In this document: positions 8,068 to 18,010 of the stretch, in pieces | Numbering within the stretch: the first letter of the stretch is position 1 | How the letters are laid out: each line of letters starts with the position of its first letter | Assembly: GCF_026283925.1 (NCBI RefSeq) | Contig: NZ_JAPDPF010000004.1 | Coordinates: forward strand, 1 to 64,000 | DNA from: Dyella halodurans | GTDB taxonomy: Bacteria; Pseudomonadota; Gammaproteobacteria; Xanthomonadales; Rhodanobacteraceae | DNA: 64,000 bases | Direction of reading: 5' to 3' | Translations under genes and position numbers: made by a program | The notes under the pieces: model-generated | Told to the model about the DNA's origin: nothing | Seen by the model: the letters and a program-made list of their open reading frames with translations, nothing else | Database searches by the model: none

Positions 8068-8853
8068 TCAGGGCAAGTCGTTGAACACCACACCGGCCAT
8101 CTTTTCCGGGTCGAAATTGGTCACGGCCTGACTGATGGCGGCCGGCGTATCGCGGCCGTAACCGGCCACCACCACGACGAAATCCGCCAGATCGGACAGG
8201 ATGCGGGCGTCCGGCGAACCCTTGATCGCCGGACCATCGAGAAACAGGTAGCGATCCGGATAACGCGAGCTAAGCGAGTCCAGCAGCGTGCCCATGCGAT
8301 GCGACGAGAAATACTCGCCGCTGTTCTCGCGCGCCTTGCCGGCTGGAATCAGGCGGACCCGGGGAATGCCCGTGCGATAAAGCACCGGTGCGATGCCCAG
8401 GGCCGGCTGTTCCAGGAAATCGATCAGGCCACCCGCCAGCGGCTCGACGCCAAGCGCCTTGTGCTGGCTCGGATAGCGCAGGTTGCAGTCGATCAGCAGG
8501 CTCGTCTTGGCCTCGTCGAAGGCAAACGCTGCCGCCAGATTGCGGGCGACGAAGCTGCCACCGGAACGCGGACTGACCGAGACGACCAGGGTGACGAAAT
8601 TCTGTTCGCCGGCGATGCCAAGCAGGCGCGTGCGGATCTCGCGAAACGCGTCGGACTGCCGCCGTACCGATTCCTCACGGTGGATCAGGCGGCGTTCTTC
8701 CAGCTGCAAGGGCACGAGGCCGCCCACGCCGTCATTCATGCGCGCAATCGAATGACCGTGCGTCGAGTGACGCTCGAGATTCCGGGCCGCGTTCTCCAGC
8801 ACTTCTTCAATGCTGCCTGCGAGGTCCTTGTCGTGCTCGTCCTTCATGCTCAT
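8068..8853 (-). CDS. BY-kinase-like ATPase of EPS locus with degenerate P-loop
   Basis: 261 residues. A C-terminal domain from about residue 85 matches bacterial tyrosine-kinase/CpsD-type ATPases: Walker A' LLIDCNLRYPS (119-129), a Walker B-like YLFLDGPA, and DFVVVVAGYGRDT. The Walker A position reads SPRSGGSF (94-101), with no lysine, and the C-terminus has no tyrosine cluster. The family partners PCP proteins to control polymer length, and here it overlaps the PCP gene by ATGA. Without a P-loop lysine and tyrosine tail it may bind but not hydrolyse ATP, or be a regulatory pseudokinase. Confidence 0.83.
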   Translation of the reverse strand: MSMKDEHDKDLAGSIEEVLENAARNLERHSTHGHSIARMNDGVGGLVPLQLEERRLIHREESVRRQSDAFREIRTRLLGIAGEQNFVTLVVSVSPRSGGSFVARNLAAAFAFDEAKTSLLIDCNLRYPSQHKALGVEPLAGGLIDFLEQPALGIAPVLYRTGIPRVRLIPAGKARENSGEYFSSHRMGTLLDSLSSRYPDRYLFLDGPAIKGSPDARILSDLADFVVVVAGYGRDTPAAISQAVTNFDPEKMAGVVFNDLP

Positions 8854-10394
8854 TGTTTTAGCCTCAGCCAGAACATGGCCAGGTACACCACGCCCACACC
8901 AGCCACCATCAACAGCAGGATCAGGTTTTGCAGCCGATCGCGCCGACGATCATTCGGCGTTGGATAGAACGGAATGGAGGCCAACACGGCGAGCCCGGTG
9001 GCCTGCTCCAACCGCTCGACCGAGCGCACCCGCGGGTCGAAGCGCACTGCGCAGAACAGCAATCCCAGCGGTATCGCCAGCGACAGCGCAATGCCGGCCA
9101 GGCTGAAATGCATGAAGCGCAGGCCCGAAGGCGTCAATGGCATGACGGCAGGATTCTGCACTAGGAAGGTGAGGCCACGCTGCTCGGCGTCCAGGTTCAT
9201 CGACACGCGGGCGTTCTCGCGGCGCTTGAGCAGGTCCTGATAGACGTCGCGGTTCACGTTGTAGTCGCGCGTCAGTTCCGATGTGACATTCTCGGAGCTG
9301 GCGATGCGTGCGCTGCGCTGCAGTTCGGACTGCAACATCGCCTCGCTGGCGCCCAGGCGCGCCGCGGCGGCGGCCGTGGAGGCGCGGGTCGCCGCTAGCT
9401 GCGTCTTGATCTGCTGGTAGGCGGGATTGAACTGCACGCGGCTGTCCAGCGCGATCGGCGTCCCGGACAACTGCGCCGCGGCCTTGCGCTGGTCATCCTG
9501 CGCCATCTGCTGGCGCAGGTCCTGCATCTGATGCCGGACGCGCACGACGTCCGGGTATTCTTCGGTATAGGTCAACAGCAACTTGTCGAGCTGGCCCTGC
9601 AGATCGGCCATCTGGGTCTCGTAGATGCCACCGGTGGTCTGCACCGTGTTCACTTCCGATTCGCCGGTCAGCTGGGCCGCCAGCGAACCCTCTTGCGAGC
9701 GGCGCTCCATCAAGTCCATGCGCGCGGTTTCGATCTGGCTGCGCAACTGGCTGATGCGCGCATTGGTGTCGGCTTCGCTGCCGGGGCGCGCATCATCGTT
9801 GCTGTCACGATACGCCTTGAGCTTGTCCTCGGCGTCGGTAAGCTTCTTGCGGTAAGCCTCGACCTGGCTGTTGATGAATTCGTAGGCGTCGCGGCTTTCG
9901 CGTTGCTTCGACGCCAGGCTCTCGCTGATGAAGAGCTGGGCGAGCTCGCGGGTGACCAGGTACGTGCGCTTCGGATTGCTGTCGGAATAGCTGATCGTGA
10001 TGAGGTTGTCGTGCGCGGTGACTACCTTCGTACGTGCCTTGATGCCGTCGATGATGCGATCCTGTTCCACCGGCGAAGGATGCGTTGCCATCCAGCCGCC
10101 AGCCACCAGGACTTCACTCATCACCTTGCGGCTGAAAATCACGTCACGCGCAATGCTCGCGCGATTCTTGTTGCCGGTCGCCGCCGCGGCGCCTTCCATC
10201 AGCGGCGAGATGATGCTGCTTTCCTGCGCGAGGATGGTGGTGGACGCCTCGTACTTCTTGGGCCACAACATGCCCGTGACCAGGGCCGCCAAGGCGATCA
10301 GCGCGAACGCGACGCCCATGACCACACGACGCCGCCGCGCCTCACTCACAATGGCAGGCAGCACGCTGGCAAACGTTGTCATTTCCCCGCTCAT
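8850..10394 (-). CDS. Polysaccharide chain-length determinant (PCP, Wzz/GumC-like)
   Basis: 514 residues. N-terminal membrane segment (about 24-45), a Wzz-type motif after it (YEASTTILAQ), a long periplasmic helical region with coiled-coil stretches (residues ~175-320, e.g. INSQVEAYRKKLTDAEDKLKAYRD), then a second membrane segment and a hydrophobic C-terminus. No kinase domain is fused; that part is the separate downstream gene. The protein spans the periplasm to the OPX lipoprotein encoded upstream and sets polymer length. A GGGGGGAAGGGT ribosome binding site precedes the ATG at 10394. Confidence 0.9.
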   Translation of the reverse strand: MSGEMTTFASVLPAIVSEARRRRVVMGVAFALIALAALVTGMLWPKKYEASTTILAQESSIISPLMEGAAAATGNKNRASIARDVIFSRKVMSEVLVAGGWMATHPSPVEQDRIIDGIKARTKVVTAHDNLITISYSDSNPKRTYLVTRELAQLFISESLASKQRESRDAYEFINSQVEAYRKKLTDAEDKLKAYRDSNDDARPGSEADTNARISQLRSQIETARMDLMERRSQEGSLAAQLTGESEVNTVQTTGGIYETQMADLQGQLDKLLLTYTEEYPDVVRVRHQMQDLRQQMAQDDQRKAAAQLSGTPIALDSRVQFNPAYQQIKTQLAATRASTAAAAARLGASEAMLQSELQRSARIASSENVTSELTRDYNVNRDVYQDLLKRRENARVSMNLDAEQRGLTFLVQNPAVMPLTPSGLRFMHFSLAGIALSLAIPLGLLFCAVRFDPRVRSVERLEQATGLAVLASIPFYPTPNDRRRDRLQNLILLLMVAGVGVVYLAMFWLRLKQ

Positions 10395-10433
10395 ACCCTT
10401 CCCCCCCGCCTTGTCCCTAGGCGTTGGCCTGCG

Positions 10434-11057
10434 TCAGAAAGCTCGCATTGGCACCGTCACGACATCACCGGGCTGCACTGGATAATTGGTTGCCAGGTCG
10501 CCTTGCTTCAGCACCTTGTCCAGGCGCACCGCGTATTGCTTGGTCACGCCATCACTGCCTGCGCGATAAAGCTCGGTGCGGTCCGGAGCCGCGAATTCCG
10601 TGGTCCCTCCCGCTGCCAGCACGGCGTCAAGCACGGTCATGCCCTGGCGATAGGGAATCGACACCGGCGAGCGAACCGCACCGGTAACGCGAACACGCGA
10701 CAGGTATTCATGGCTGCGCAACTCAGTGAGGATCACCGCCACCTGCGGGTCGCGCACATACGACTGCAATTTGTCCTTGATCTCGCCCGCAACCTCCTCG
10801 GGCGTCTTGCCACCCGCGACGACATCGCCAATCAAGGGCACCGTGATCATGCCGTCTGGCCGTACCGGTACATTCACGCTGAGGTCGGGGTTGTGCCACA
10901 CGGTAATCTGCAACTGGTCGTCGACACCGATGCGATAGGTGGTCACCGCCTGCGCGTTGGGATCGATCTTGGGCGCTTCACGCGAGCCACCGTTGCTGGC
11001 ACATGCCGTCAAGGTGAGCACGAAGCACAAAGCGAGAAATCGCAGCACGGTGTTCAT
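10434..11057 (-). CDS. Polysaccharide export lipoprotein (OPX, Wza/GumB-like)
   Basis: 207 residues. Lipoprotein signal MNTVLRFLALCFVLTLTAC with lipobox LTAC, then the Poly_export domain (YRIGVDDQLQITVWHNPDLS, VRPDGMITVPLIGDV) and a SLBB-like domain (RVRVTGAVRSPVSIPYRQGMTVLDAVLAAGG). It is the short GumB-type OPX that extends the export channel at the outer membrane. The ATG at 11057 has an AGGGGAA site seven bases upstream and is better than the frame opening at 11117. This is the first gene of the minus-strand EPS operon, and a promoter-like sequence lies about 45-75 bp upstream. Confidence 0.92.
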   Translation of the reverse strand: MNTVLRFLALCFVLTLTACASNGGSREAPKIDPNAQAVTTYRIGVDDQLQITVWHNPDLSVNVPVRPDGMITVPLIGDVVAGGKTPEEVAGEIKDKLQSYVRDPQVAVILTELRSHEYLSRVRVTGAVRSPVSIPYRQGMTVLDAVLAAGGTTEFAAPDRTELYRAGSDGVTKQYAVRLDKVLKQGDLATNYPVQPGDVVTVPMRAF

Positions 11058-11100
11058 GTGGTTCCCCTGTTCAACAAAACTGTGAAACCAGTCACGATCG

Positions 11101-11131
11101 AGTATATCCAAGAACAAAATTGGCTTGACAA
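11101..11131 (-). promoter_or_regulatory. Candidate sigma-70 promoter for EPS operon
   Basis: On the minus strand TTGTCA (11131-11126) and TATACT (11106-11101) are separated by 19 bases, and the OPX start codon lies 44 bases after the -10. The hexamers are close to consensus; the spacer is at the long end. Confidence 0.5.
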
Positions 11132-11649
11132 CTCCATTCGGCCTATGACTAGCGACTACTTACTGCAGGCCGCGAACAGCGGTTACGCCAACTCGAGGCG
11201 AAGCGAGTCAGGGAGCAGGCGCAGCCACCAGCGGGCTCGCCATAGGTCATAGCCAAGACGGCCGAAGCACGTCGCCGGTTTCTTGCGGGATCCTCGCCGC
11301 GTGACTTGATCGCTCTACGGCGAAGCTGGGAAACACCATCATTCCCATTTGCCTCTATCGATGCTTGGGCGAGGGAACATCGCGCGATGTAGCGCGTGAA
11401 ATCCGCTCAAATGACCGGTCTACGTGCTCTTGGCCGTACGGCTGCTTGAACTTGCGAATGCAGCTGCATGCGATCGACACCCGGCTCGGCGAGCGCGATG
11501 CAAGCCAGCGAAACGCGATCACCGACGCGCGGCCCGGCGGTTCCTCCGCCTTGGCCATCGATCATGGCGGTATGGACGCGCATTCACCTGGGCTCTATAG
11601 CCATTAGCCTATGGACGACTCGGTCCATTTCCCTATGCGAGGTAACGCC
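11132..11649. other. Intergenic region between EPS operon and SDR gene
   Basis: About 500 bases between divergently transcribed genes. I see short palindromes only (for example CTCGAGGCGAAGCGAG near 11191-11206) and no convincing reading frame, repeat or RNA gene. A frame opening at 11611 extends the SDR by 13 residues but is not preferred. Confidence 0.5.
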
Positions 11650-12450
11650 ATGATTCGTCCTCCCGCCATTGCCGCATTCGACGCCCAGCCCATGCATGGC
11701 CGGGTGGTCCTGGTGACCGGCGGCGCGCAAGGCATTGGTCGTGGCATTGCGCAGGCCGTCCTCGGTGCCGGCGGCAGCGTCATGCTGGGCGACCTCGATG
11801 CCGAAGCGGGACAGGCCTGTCTGGCGGAATGGCGGGAGCCAGCACGCGCCGCCTTCGGTCGCCTGCATGTCGCGCACGAGGGGAGCGTGAAGCGCTGGAT
11901 CGCCTCTGCGCTGAAGCGCTTCGGCCGCATCGATGGACTGGTGAACAACGCGGGCATCGTCAGCCCACACGTCGCCTCGCTCACCGAGTTGTCGCTCGCC
12001 AGTTGGAACAGCTATTTGGCGACCAATCTCACCGGTGCGTTCCTGTGCAGCAAATACGCCCTGCCCGCCCTGTCCGAGCATCGCGGTGCCATCGTCAACA
12101 TCGCATCGACGCGCGCCTTGCAGTCCGAGCCCGATTCGGAAGCCTACGCAGCGAGCAAAGGCGGACTCGTGGCGTTTACCCATGCGCTGGCCGTCAGCGC
12201 CGGGCCACAGGTACGGGTCAACGCGATCCTGCCGGGATGGATTGCCACGGATGCTTGGCAAAAGCCGTCGACGCGGAAGGCTCCCAAACTGAGCCGCCAG
12301 GACCACGCCCAACATCCTGCCGGTCGCGTGGGCACGCCCGAAGACATCGGGGCCATGGCCGTTTATCTGCTCTCAGACGCATCCGGCTTCGTCACCGGCC
12401 AACACTTCGTCGTGGATGGCGGCATGACCGTGAAGATGCAGTACGTCTAG
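11650..12450 (+). CDS. Short-chain dehydrogenase/reductase
   Basis: 266 residues, classical SDR. TGGAQGIGRGIA binds NAD(P), NNAGIV stabilises the core, and the catalytic Ser (IASTRA region) and YAASK are in place; the C-terminal GQHFVVDGGMTVKMQYV is the usual end. ASP in the cofactor loop (LGDLDAE) after the second strand suggests NAD(H). The start at 11650 has an AGGTAA site six bases upstream; 11611 and 11635 are in-frame alternatives. It stands alone between the EPS operon and the tRNAs, so the substrate cannot be inferred. Confidence 0.88.
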   Translation: MIRPPAIAAFDAQPMHGRVVLVTGGAQGIGRGIAQAVLGAGGSVMLGDLDAEAGQACLAEWREPARAAFGRLHVAHEGSVKRWIASALKRFGRIDGLVNNAGIVSPHVASLTELSLASWNSYLATNLTGAFLCSKYALPALSEHRGAIVNIASTRALQSEPDSEAYAASKGGLVAFTHALAVSAGPQVRVNAILPGWIATDAWQKPSTRKAPKLSRQDHAQHPAGRVGTPEDIGAMAVYLLSDASGFVTGQHFVVDGGMTVKMQYV

Positions 12451-12529
12451 TGCGCGCTCTTTCATCCAGCTCACGCAGGCCTCGTCGCAGGAATGCACAC
12501 CGCGGACACTGACATCGGCACCAAAGAAA

Positions 12530-12555
12530 AGGCACCTAGGTTTCCCTAGGTGCCT
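12530..12555 (-). terminator. Rho-independent terminator of the tRNA operon
   Basis: An 11-bp perfect stem (AGGCACCTAGG with CCTAGGTGCCT, 4-base loop) is followed on the minus strand by TTTTCTTT. It lies 9 bases beyond the tRNA-Lys 3' end. Confidence 0.85.
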
Positions 12556-12563
12556 GTTCCAAT

Positions 12564-12639
<76 letters not shown>

Positions 12640-12654
12640 GACAAATTTTTTAAC

Positions 12655-12732
12655 TGGGGTGGAAGATGGGACTCGAACCCACGACCCTCGGAATCACAAT
12701 CCGATGCTCTAACCAGCTGAGCTACATCCACC
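12655..12732 (-). tRNA. tRNA-His (GTG)
   Basis: Minus-strand cloverleaf with encoded CCA. The sequence begins GGTGGATG, with the extra 5' G of tRNA-His opposite the C before CCA. Anticodon loop TTGTGAT gives GTG. Confidence 0.95.
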
Positions 12733-12745
12733 GCAAAACTGGAAT

Positions 12746-12822
12746 TGGCGCGCCCGACAGGAATCGAACCTGCAACCGTCGGCTTAGAAGGCCGATGCTC
12801 TATCCGGTTGAGCTACAGGCGC
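12746..12822 (-). tRNA. tRNA-Arg (TCT)
   Basis: Minus-strand cloverleaf of 77 nt with encoded CCA. Acceptor GCGCCTG pairs with CGGGCGC (one G-T pair). Anticodon loop CTTCTAA gives TCT, reading AGA/AGG. Confidence 0.95.
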
Positions 12823-12848
12823 TCTTGCACTTCGTGCATAGCATCTGC

Positions 12849-12925
12849 TGGTCGGGGCAGAGGGATTCGAACCCACGACATCCAGCTCCCAAAGCTGGCG
12901 CTCTACCAGGCTGAGCTATACCCCG
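12849..12925 (-). tRNA. tRNA-Pro (TGG)
   Basis: Minus-strand cloverleaf of 77 nt with encoded CCA. It starts CGGGGTA and ends TGCCCCG plus A before CCA. Anticodon loop TTTGGGA gives TGG. Confidence 0.95.
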
Positions 12926-13100
12926 ATTTCGAACCCTCAACCGCCGAGGCGGGCTGAAGCTTAGAAATGCTACGGGTGACGCCTAGCCTAGTCAATCCGT
13001 ATCAAAGCACACCGAACTTCAAAACATCGTCCAGCTCGCTTGGCGGTGTATTGCCTTGCGATACAAGTCGTGACTAGCAAACATCACAACCCGCTTAAAA

Positions 13101-13177
13101 TGGCGCGCCCGGAGAGATTCGAACTCCCGACCACCAAGTTCGTAGCCTGGTACTCTATCCAACTGAGCTACGGGCGC
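13101..13177 (-). tRNA. tRNA-Arg (ACG)
   Basis: Minus-strand cloverleaf of 77 nt with encoded CCA. Acceptor GCGCCCG pairs with CGGGCGC. Anticodon loop CTACGAA gives ACG (inosine-modified in bacteria). First tRNA of the operon, separated from tRNA-Pro by a 175-nt spacer. Confidence 0.95.
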
Positions 13178-13238
13178 GTTTTTAAACTTTAGCTCTGTCG
13201 CCACCCACCGAAGTGAAAGCGCCGAAGCCAGAAGCGGA

Positions 13239-13267
13239 ATTATTCAGATTCGTGGCGTGTGCGTCAA
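13239..13267 (-). promoter_or_regulatory. Candidate promoter of the tRNA operon
   Basis: On the minus strand TTGACG (13267-13262), exactly 17 bases, then AATAAT (13244-13239), about 60 bases before tRNA-Arg(ACG). Each hexamer differs from consensus by one base. Confidence 0.75.
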
Positions 13268-13449
13268 CTCTTTTTTTCATTTTTTTTTCACCGCCGTCGA
13301 CAAATCTTCACGTTCGACGGCGAGATCACAGCGCCTGAGCCGCTCATTTTAGCCGTCCGTTCGTGTTTCGGCTACACCTTTTGATGAACTTCCGTCGACG
13401 ATGCGCACCGCCTGCATGGCCGCGTTGACCGCTGCATGCAAAAGAAAAA
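13268..13449. other. Spacer between tRNA promoter and ftsH terminator
   Basis: Contains two T-runs (about 13270-13277 and 13281-13289) directly behind the tRNA promoter, and no gene that I can support. Confidence 0.5.
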
Positions 13450-13470
13450 AGGCGGCACAAGGCCGCCTTT
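13450..13470 (-). terminator. Rho-independent terminator of ftsH
   Basis: GC-rich stem GGCGGC/GCCGCC with AT pairs at its base, followed on the minus strand by TTTTTTCTTTT, 20 bases after the ftsH stop. Confidence 0.88.
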
Positions 13471-13490
13471 TCTCGCCTGCCACATCGCGA

Positions 13491-15436
<1,946 letters not shown>

Positions 15437-15440
<4 letters not shown>

Positions 15441-16087
15441 GCACGGTTCTCGCCCGGTTGCCCGCCGGAGGCCTTGCGGCCGACGGCTAATGCGTACACC
15501 TCCCGCGAACGTGCGCGGGAGGCCTTAGGTTTACGCATGGTCACGCGGCTGAAGTCTGCGCGCAAGCTGCGTACGTAATCGTCAAAGCCAGTCCCCTGAA
15601 ACAGCTTGATCAGGAACGACCCACCGGGTTTGAGCCATTGACGGCTGAAATCCAGCGCCAGGTCGGCCAGATCCATGGCACGGATCTGATCAGCCAAGGC
15701 CACGCCACTCATATTGGGGGCCATATCGGACAGCACAAGATCGACCTTGTTGCCCTCCAGGCGCTCCTCCAGCTGGCGTAGCACGGTTTCTTCACGAAAA
15801 TCGCCCTGCAGGAAGTCCACGCCGCCGATCCCCTGCATGGGCAGGATATCCAGCGCGATGATGGTGCCATTGTCGCCCAGCCGCTTGCGCGCCAACTGCG
15901 ACCAGCCGCCCGGGGCGGCGCCCAGGTCGACGATGCGCATGCCGGGCTTGAGCAGGCGGTCACGGTCGATCAGCTCTTCCAGCTTGAAGGCCGCACGCGA
16001 GCGCAGACCCTCGGCCTGGGCCTTCTTCACATAAACATCATCGAAGTGCTCCCGCAGCCAACGGGAACTACTTTTGCTGCGAGACAT
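15437..16087 (-). CDS. rlmE: 23S rRNA (uridine-2'-O-)-methyltransferase RlmE
   Basis: 216 residues. SAM motif [12 protein letters not shown], the [11 protein letters not shown] segment and [11 protein letters not shown] are characteristic of RrmJ/FtsJ and carry the K-D-K-E catalytic residues. It methylates U2552 of 23S rRNA in the large subunit. The gene precedes ftsH with a 4-bp overlap. It is divergent from yhbY, whose protein also binds the 50S subunit, with an 84-bp spacer. Confidence 0.96.
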
Positions 16088-16171
16088 GGTCGGCGCGGGC
16101 CACTAATACGGGGGAGGTGGCCTGCATGATACCCTTAGCAGTCTCATTGCCGCGAATCCGAGACTGAACGC

Positions 16172-16468
16172 ATGGCTCTTTCCCCCTCGCAGCGCCGTTA
16201 TTTGCGCAGCCTCGCCCACGATCTCCACCCCGTCATCCTGCTTGGCGCCAAGGGTGCGACCGAGGCTGTCCTGAAGGAACTCGACCTCGCCCTGGCCCAC
16301 CACGAGCTGGTGAAGGTGAAGCTGTCGGGCGGCGACAAGGAAGAGCGCGACGCGCAGATCAGCTTCCTCGCCGACGGCACCCGCGCCGAAAGCGTGCAGC
16401 AGATCGGCCATATCGTGGTGCTGTTCCGCCGCAACGAAGAAGACCCCAAGCTCGCCCTTCCGCGCTAA
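16172..16468 (+). CDS. yhbY: CRM-domain RNA-binding protein (YhbY family)
   Basis: 98 residues, a single CRM domain: the GxxG-type loop GAKGATEAVLKELDLALAHHELVKVKL and IGHIVVLFRRNEEDPK. YhbY binds pre-50S ribosomal particles. Length and position divergent from rlmE-ftsH match other gammaproteobacteria. A 12-base gap separates it from the Mth938-like gene, so the two are probably co-transcribed. Confidence 0.93.
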   Translation: MALSPSQRRYLRSLAHDLHPVILLGAKGATEAVLKELDLALAHHELVKVKLSGGDKEERDAQISFLADGTRAESVQQIGHIVVLFRRNEEDPKLALPR

Positions 16469-16480
16469 GAACCTGCTCTC

Positions 16481-16855
16481 ATGGATCTCTCGCTGGACCG
16501 CCCCGGCAATTACCTTTACGTGCGTCGCGTCGGCCCGCGCAGCATCACCGTGGTCGATCGCGAGTTCACCACCAGTTTCCTGCTGTCGCCGGATCGCGCC
16601 GTGGAAAACTGGCCGGTGGCGGCATCCAGCGAACTGGATGCCGGCCATATCGAGGCCATCCTGGCGCTGAAGCCGGAACTGGTCATTGTGGGCACCGGCC
16701 AACGCCAGGTGTTTCCCGCCGCCGCCTTCATGGCCGGCTTGCTGCGCAAGGGCATCGGCGTGGAAGTGATGGACAACGGCGCCGCCGCACGCACCTATGA
16801 CCTGCTGGCCGCCGAGAGCCGCCGCGTGGTCGCGGCGTTTATCCTGCCGGCCTAG
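16481..16855 (+). CDS. Mth938-like domain protein (DUF498 family)
   Basis: 124 residues. The pattern FTTSFLLSP, ELVIVGTGQRQVFP and GIGVEVMDNGAAARTYDLLAAESRRVVAAFIL matches the Mth938/DUF498 family, related to mitochondrial complex I assembly factor NDUFAF3. Molecular function in bacteria is not established. It follows yhbY closely and is followed by a palindromic repeat before the convergent nlpD-like gene. Confidence 0.88.
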   Translation: MDLSLDRPGNYLYVRRVGPRSITVVDREFTTSFLLSPDRAVENWPVAASSELDAGHIEAILALKPELVIVGTGQRQVFPAAAFMAGLLRKGIGVEVMDNGAAARTYDLLAAESRRVVAAFILPA

Positions 16856-16882
16856 AGGCGGCGCCAGGCGCCAACTGACTGT

Positions 16883-16985
16883 TGTAGGAGCGCACCCAGT
16901 GCGCGAAAAACCTACGAAGCGGCATTCTCATTCGACGCGGCAATGACCCGGCGCCTCGCCCTCGCGCACTGGGTGCGCTCCTACA
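16883..16985. repeat. REP-type palindrome (GTGCGCTCC family), copy 1
   Basis: A perfect 24-bp inverted repeat (16883-16906 with 16962-16985, core TAGGAGCGCACCCAGTGCGC) around a 55-base centre, between the convergent ends of the Mth938-like gene and the nlpD-like gene. The same arms occur at 35774-35873. It could act as a bidirectional terminator or mRNA stabiliser. Confidence 0.85.
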
Positions 16986-16994
16986 TAAGGAGCG

Positions 16995-17933
16995 TCAGCG
17001 CGACGGCAGATAACCCATCGGGTCGACCGGATTGCCATCCTTGCGAATCTGGAACTGCAGCTCATCGCGTGACGCGCCGGTGGCGCCCATCTCGGCAATC
17101 TGCTGCCCGGCGCTGACGCGCTGACCTTCCTTCACCAGACGTTTGCTGTTGTGGCCATAAGCGGAAAGGAAGCTGTCGTTGTGCTTGACGATGACCAGCT
17201 CGCCATAGCCCACCAGGCCATTGCCGCTATAGACCACCACGCCGTCGGCCGCGGCTCGCACCGGGTCGCCGGTCTTGCCGGCGATCTCGATGCCCGGAAT
17301 CGCATCGCCTGACTGGAAGCGCTTGATCAGGCTGCCGTCCGCCGGCCAGCGCCAGGTCACGCCGCCATTGTTGCGCTCCGCCCCCGGTGCCACCGGCGCG
17401 ACCGGCGCTGGCGGAGGCGTGGCGTTCGCCGTCGCGGCGGGTGCGCCCGCCACCGGCACGACCTGGGTCGTCGCGGCGGCAGGCGGCGACGGCGCTGTCG
17501 ACGAAGCCACGACCGCGGACCCGGTGACCGGCGCAAAGCCCTGCTGGGGCTGGCTGCTCGCCGGCGCCGGGTGCGGCATGGGTTTGGCTGTGGTCACGAC
17601 AGCCGTGGTGTGAACAGGCGCGCCCACGGGCGCCTTGCCATTGGACGGCGCCAGCTTCAATTCCTGGCCAGGCCAGATCGTGTACGGCGCGGCGATATTG
17701 TTCCAGGCGGCGAGATCACGGAAATCCACACCGTTGCGAAAAGCAATCGAATACAGCGTGTCGCCCTTGCTCACCTTGTAGATGCCACCCGGCGCCGGCC
17801 GCTCCGGCGTGACCGTGCGTGGAGCCGCGTTTCCCGGCGGCGGCTCGACCACCACCGATCGCTGGGTCGAGGCGCAGGCCGCCAGGCCCAGGAGGGCGAC
17901 GGTCAGGGCGAATGAGCGGAGATATCCATTCAT
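16995..17933 (-). CDS. nlpD: NlpD-like murein hydrolase activator (LysM + M23 domain lipoprotein)
   Basis: 312 residues from ATG 17933. Lipoprotein signal MNGYLRSFALTVALLGLAAC, a LysM domain (YKVSKGDTLYSIAFRNGVDFRDLAAWN), an Ala/Pro-rich linker, and a C-terminal M23/LytM domain (GDPVRAAADGVVVYSGNGLVGYGELVIVKHN...AYGHNSK). Zinc ligands appear incomplete, as in NlpD/EnvC activators that stimulate amidases rather than cut peptidoglycan. In-frame starts at 17945 and 17969 exist but give a poorer signal peptide. It ends the surE-pcm-yqaA-nlpD series. Confidence 0.9.
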   Translation of the reverse strand: MNGYLRSFALTVALLGLAACASTQRSVVVEPPPGNAAPRTVTPERPAPGGIYKVSKGDTLYSIAFRNGVDFRDLAAWNNIAAPYTIWPGQELKLAPSNGKAPVGAPVHTTAVVTTAKPMPHPAPASSQPQQGFAPVTGSAVVASSTAPSPPAAATTQVVPVAGAPAATANATPPPAPVAPVAPGAERNNGGVTWRWPADGSLIKRFQSGDAIPGIEIAGKTGDPVRAAADGVVVYSGNGLVGYGELVIVKHNDSFLSAYGHNSKRLVKEGQRVSAGQQIAEMGATGASRDELQFQIRKDGNPVDPMGYLPSR

Positions 17934-18010
17934 GGGCGCCAGCATAACGAGGCTTAGCGGTATTTTCATTCAGATAACTACGACGAGGCAGGTGACCCGC
18001 CGGCCGCCAT

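Noticed and set aside
12666..12957. Short plus-strand frames reading GLEPTTLGITI and RDSNPRHPAPKA
   Set aside because: These are the well-known false translations of tRNA genes on the opposite strand.
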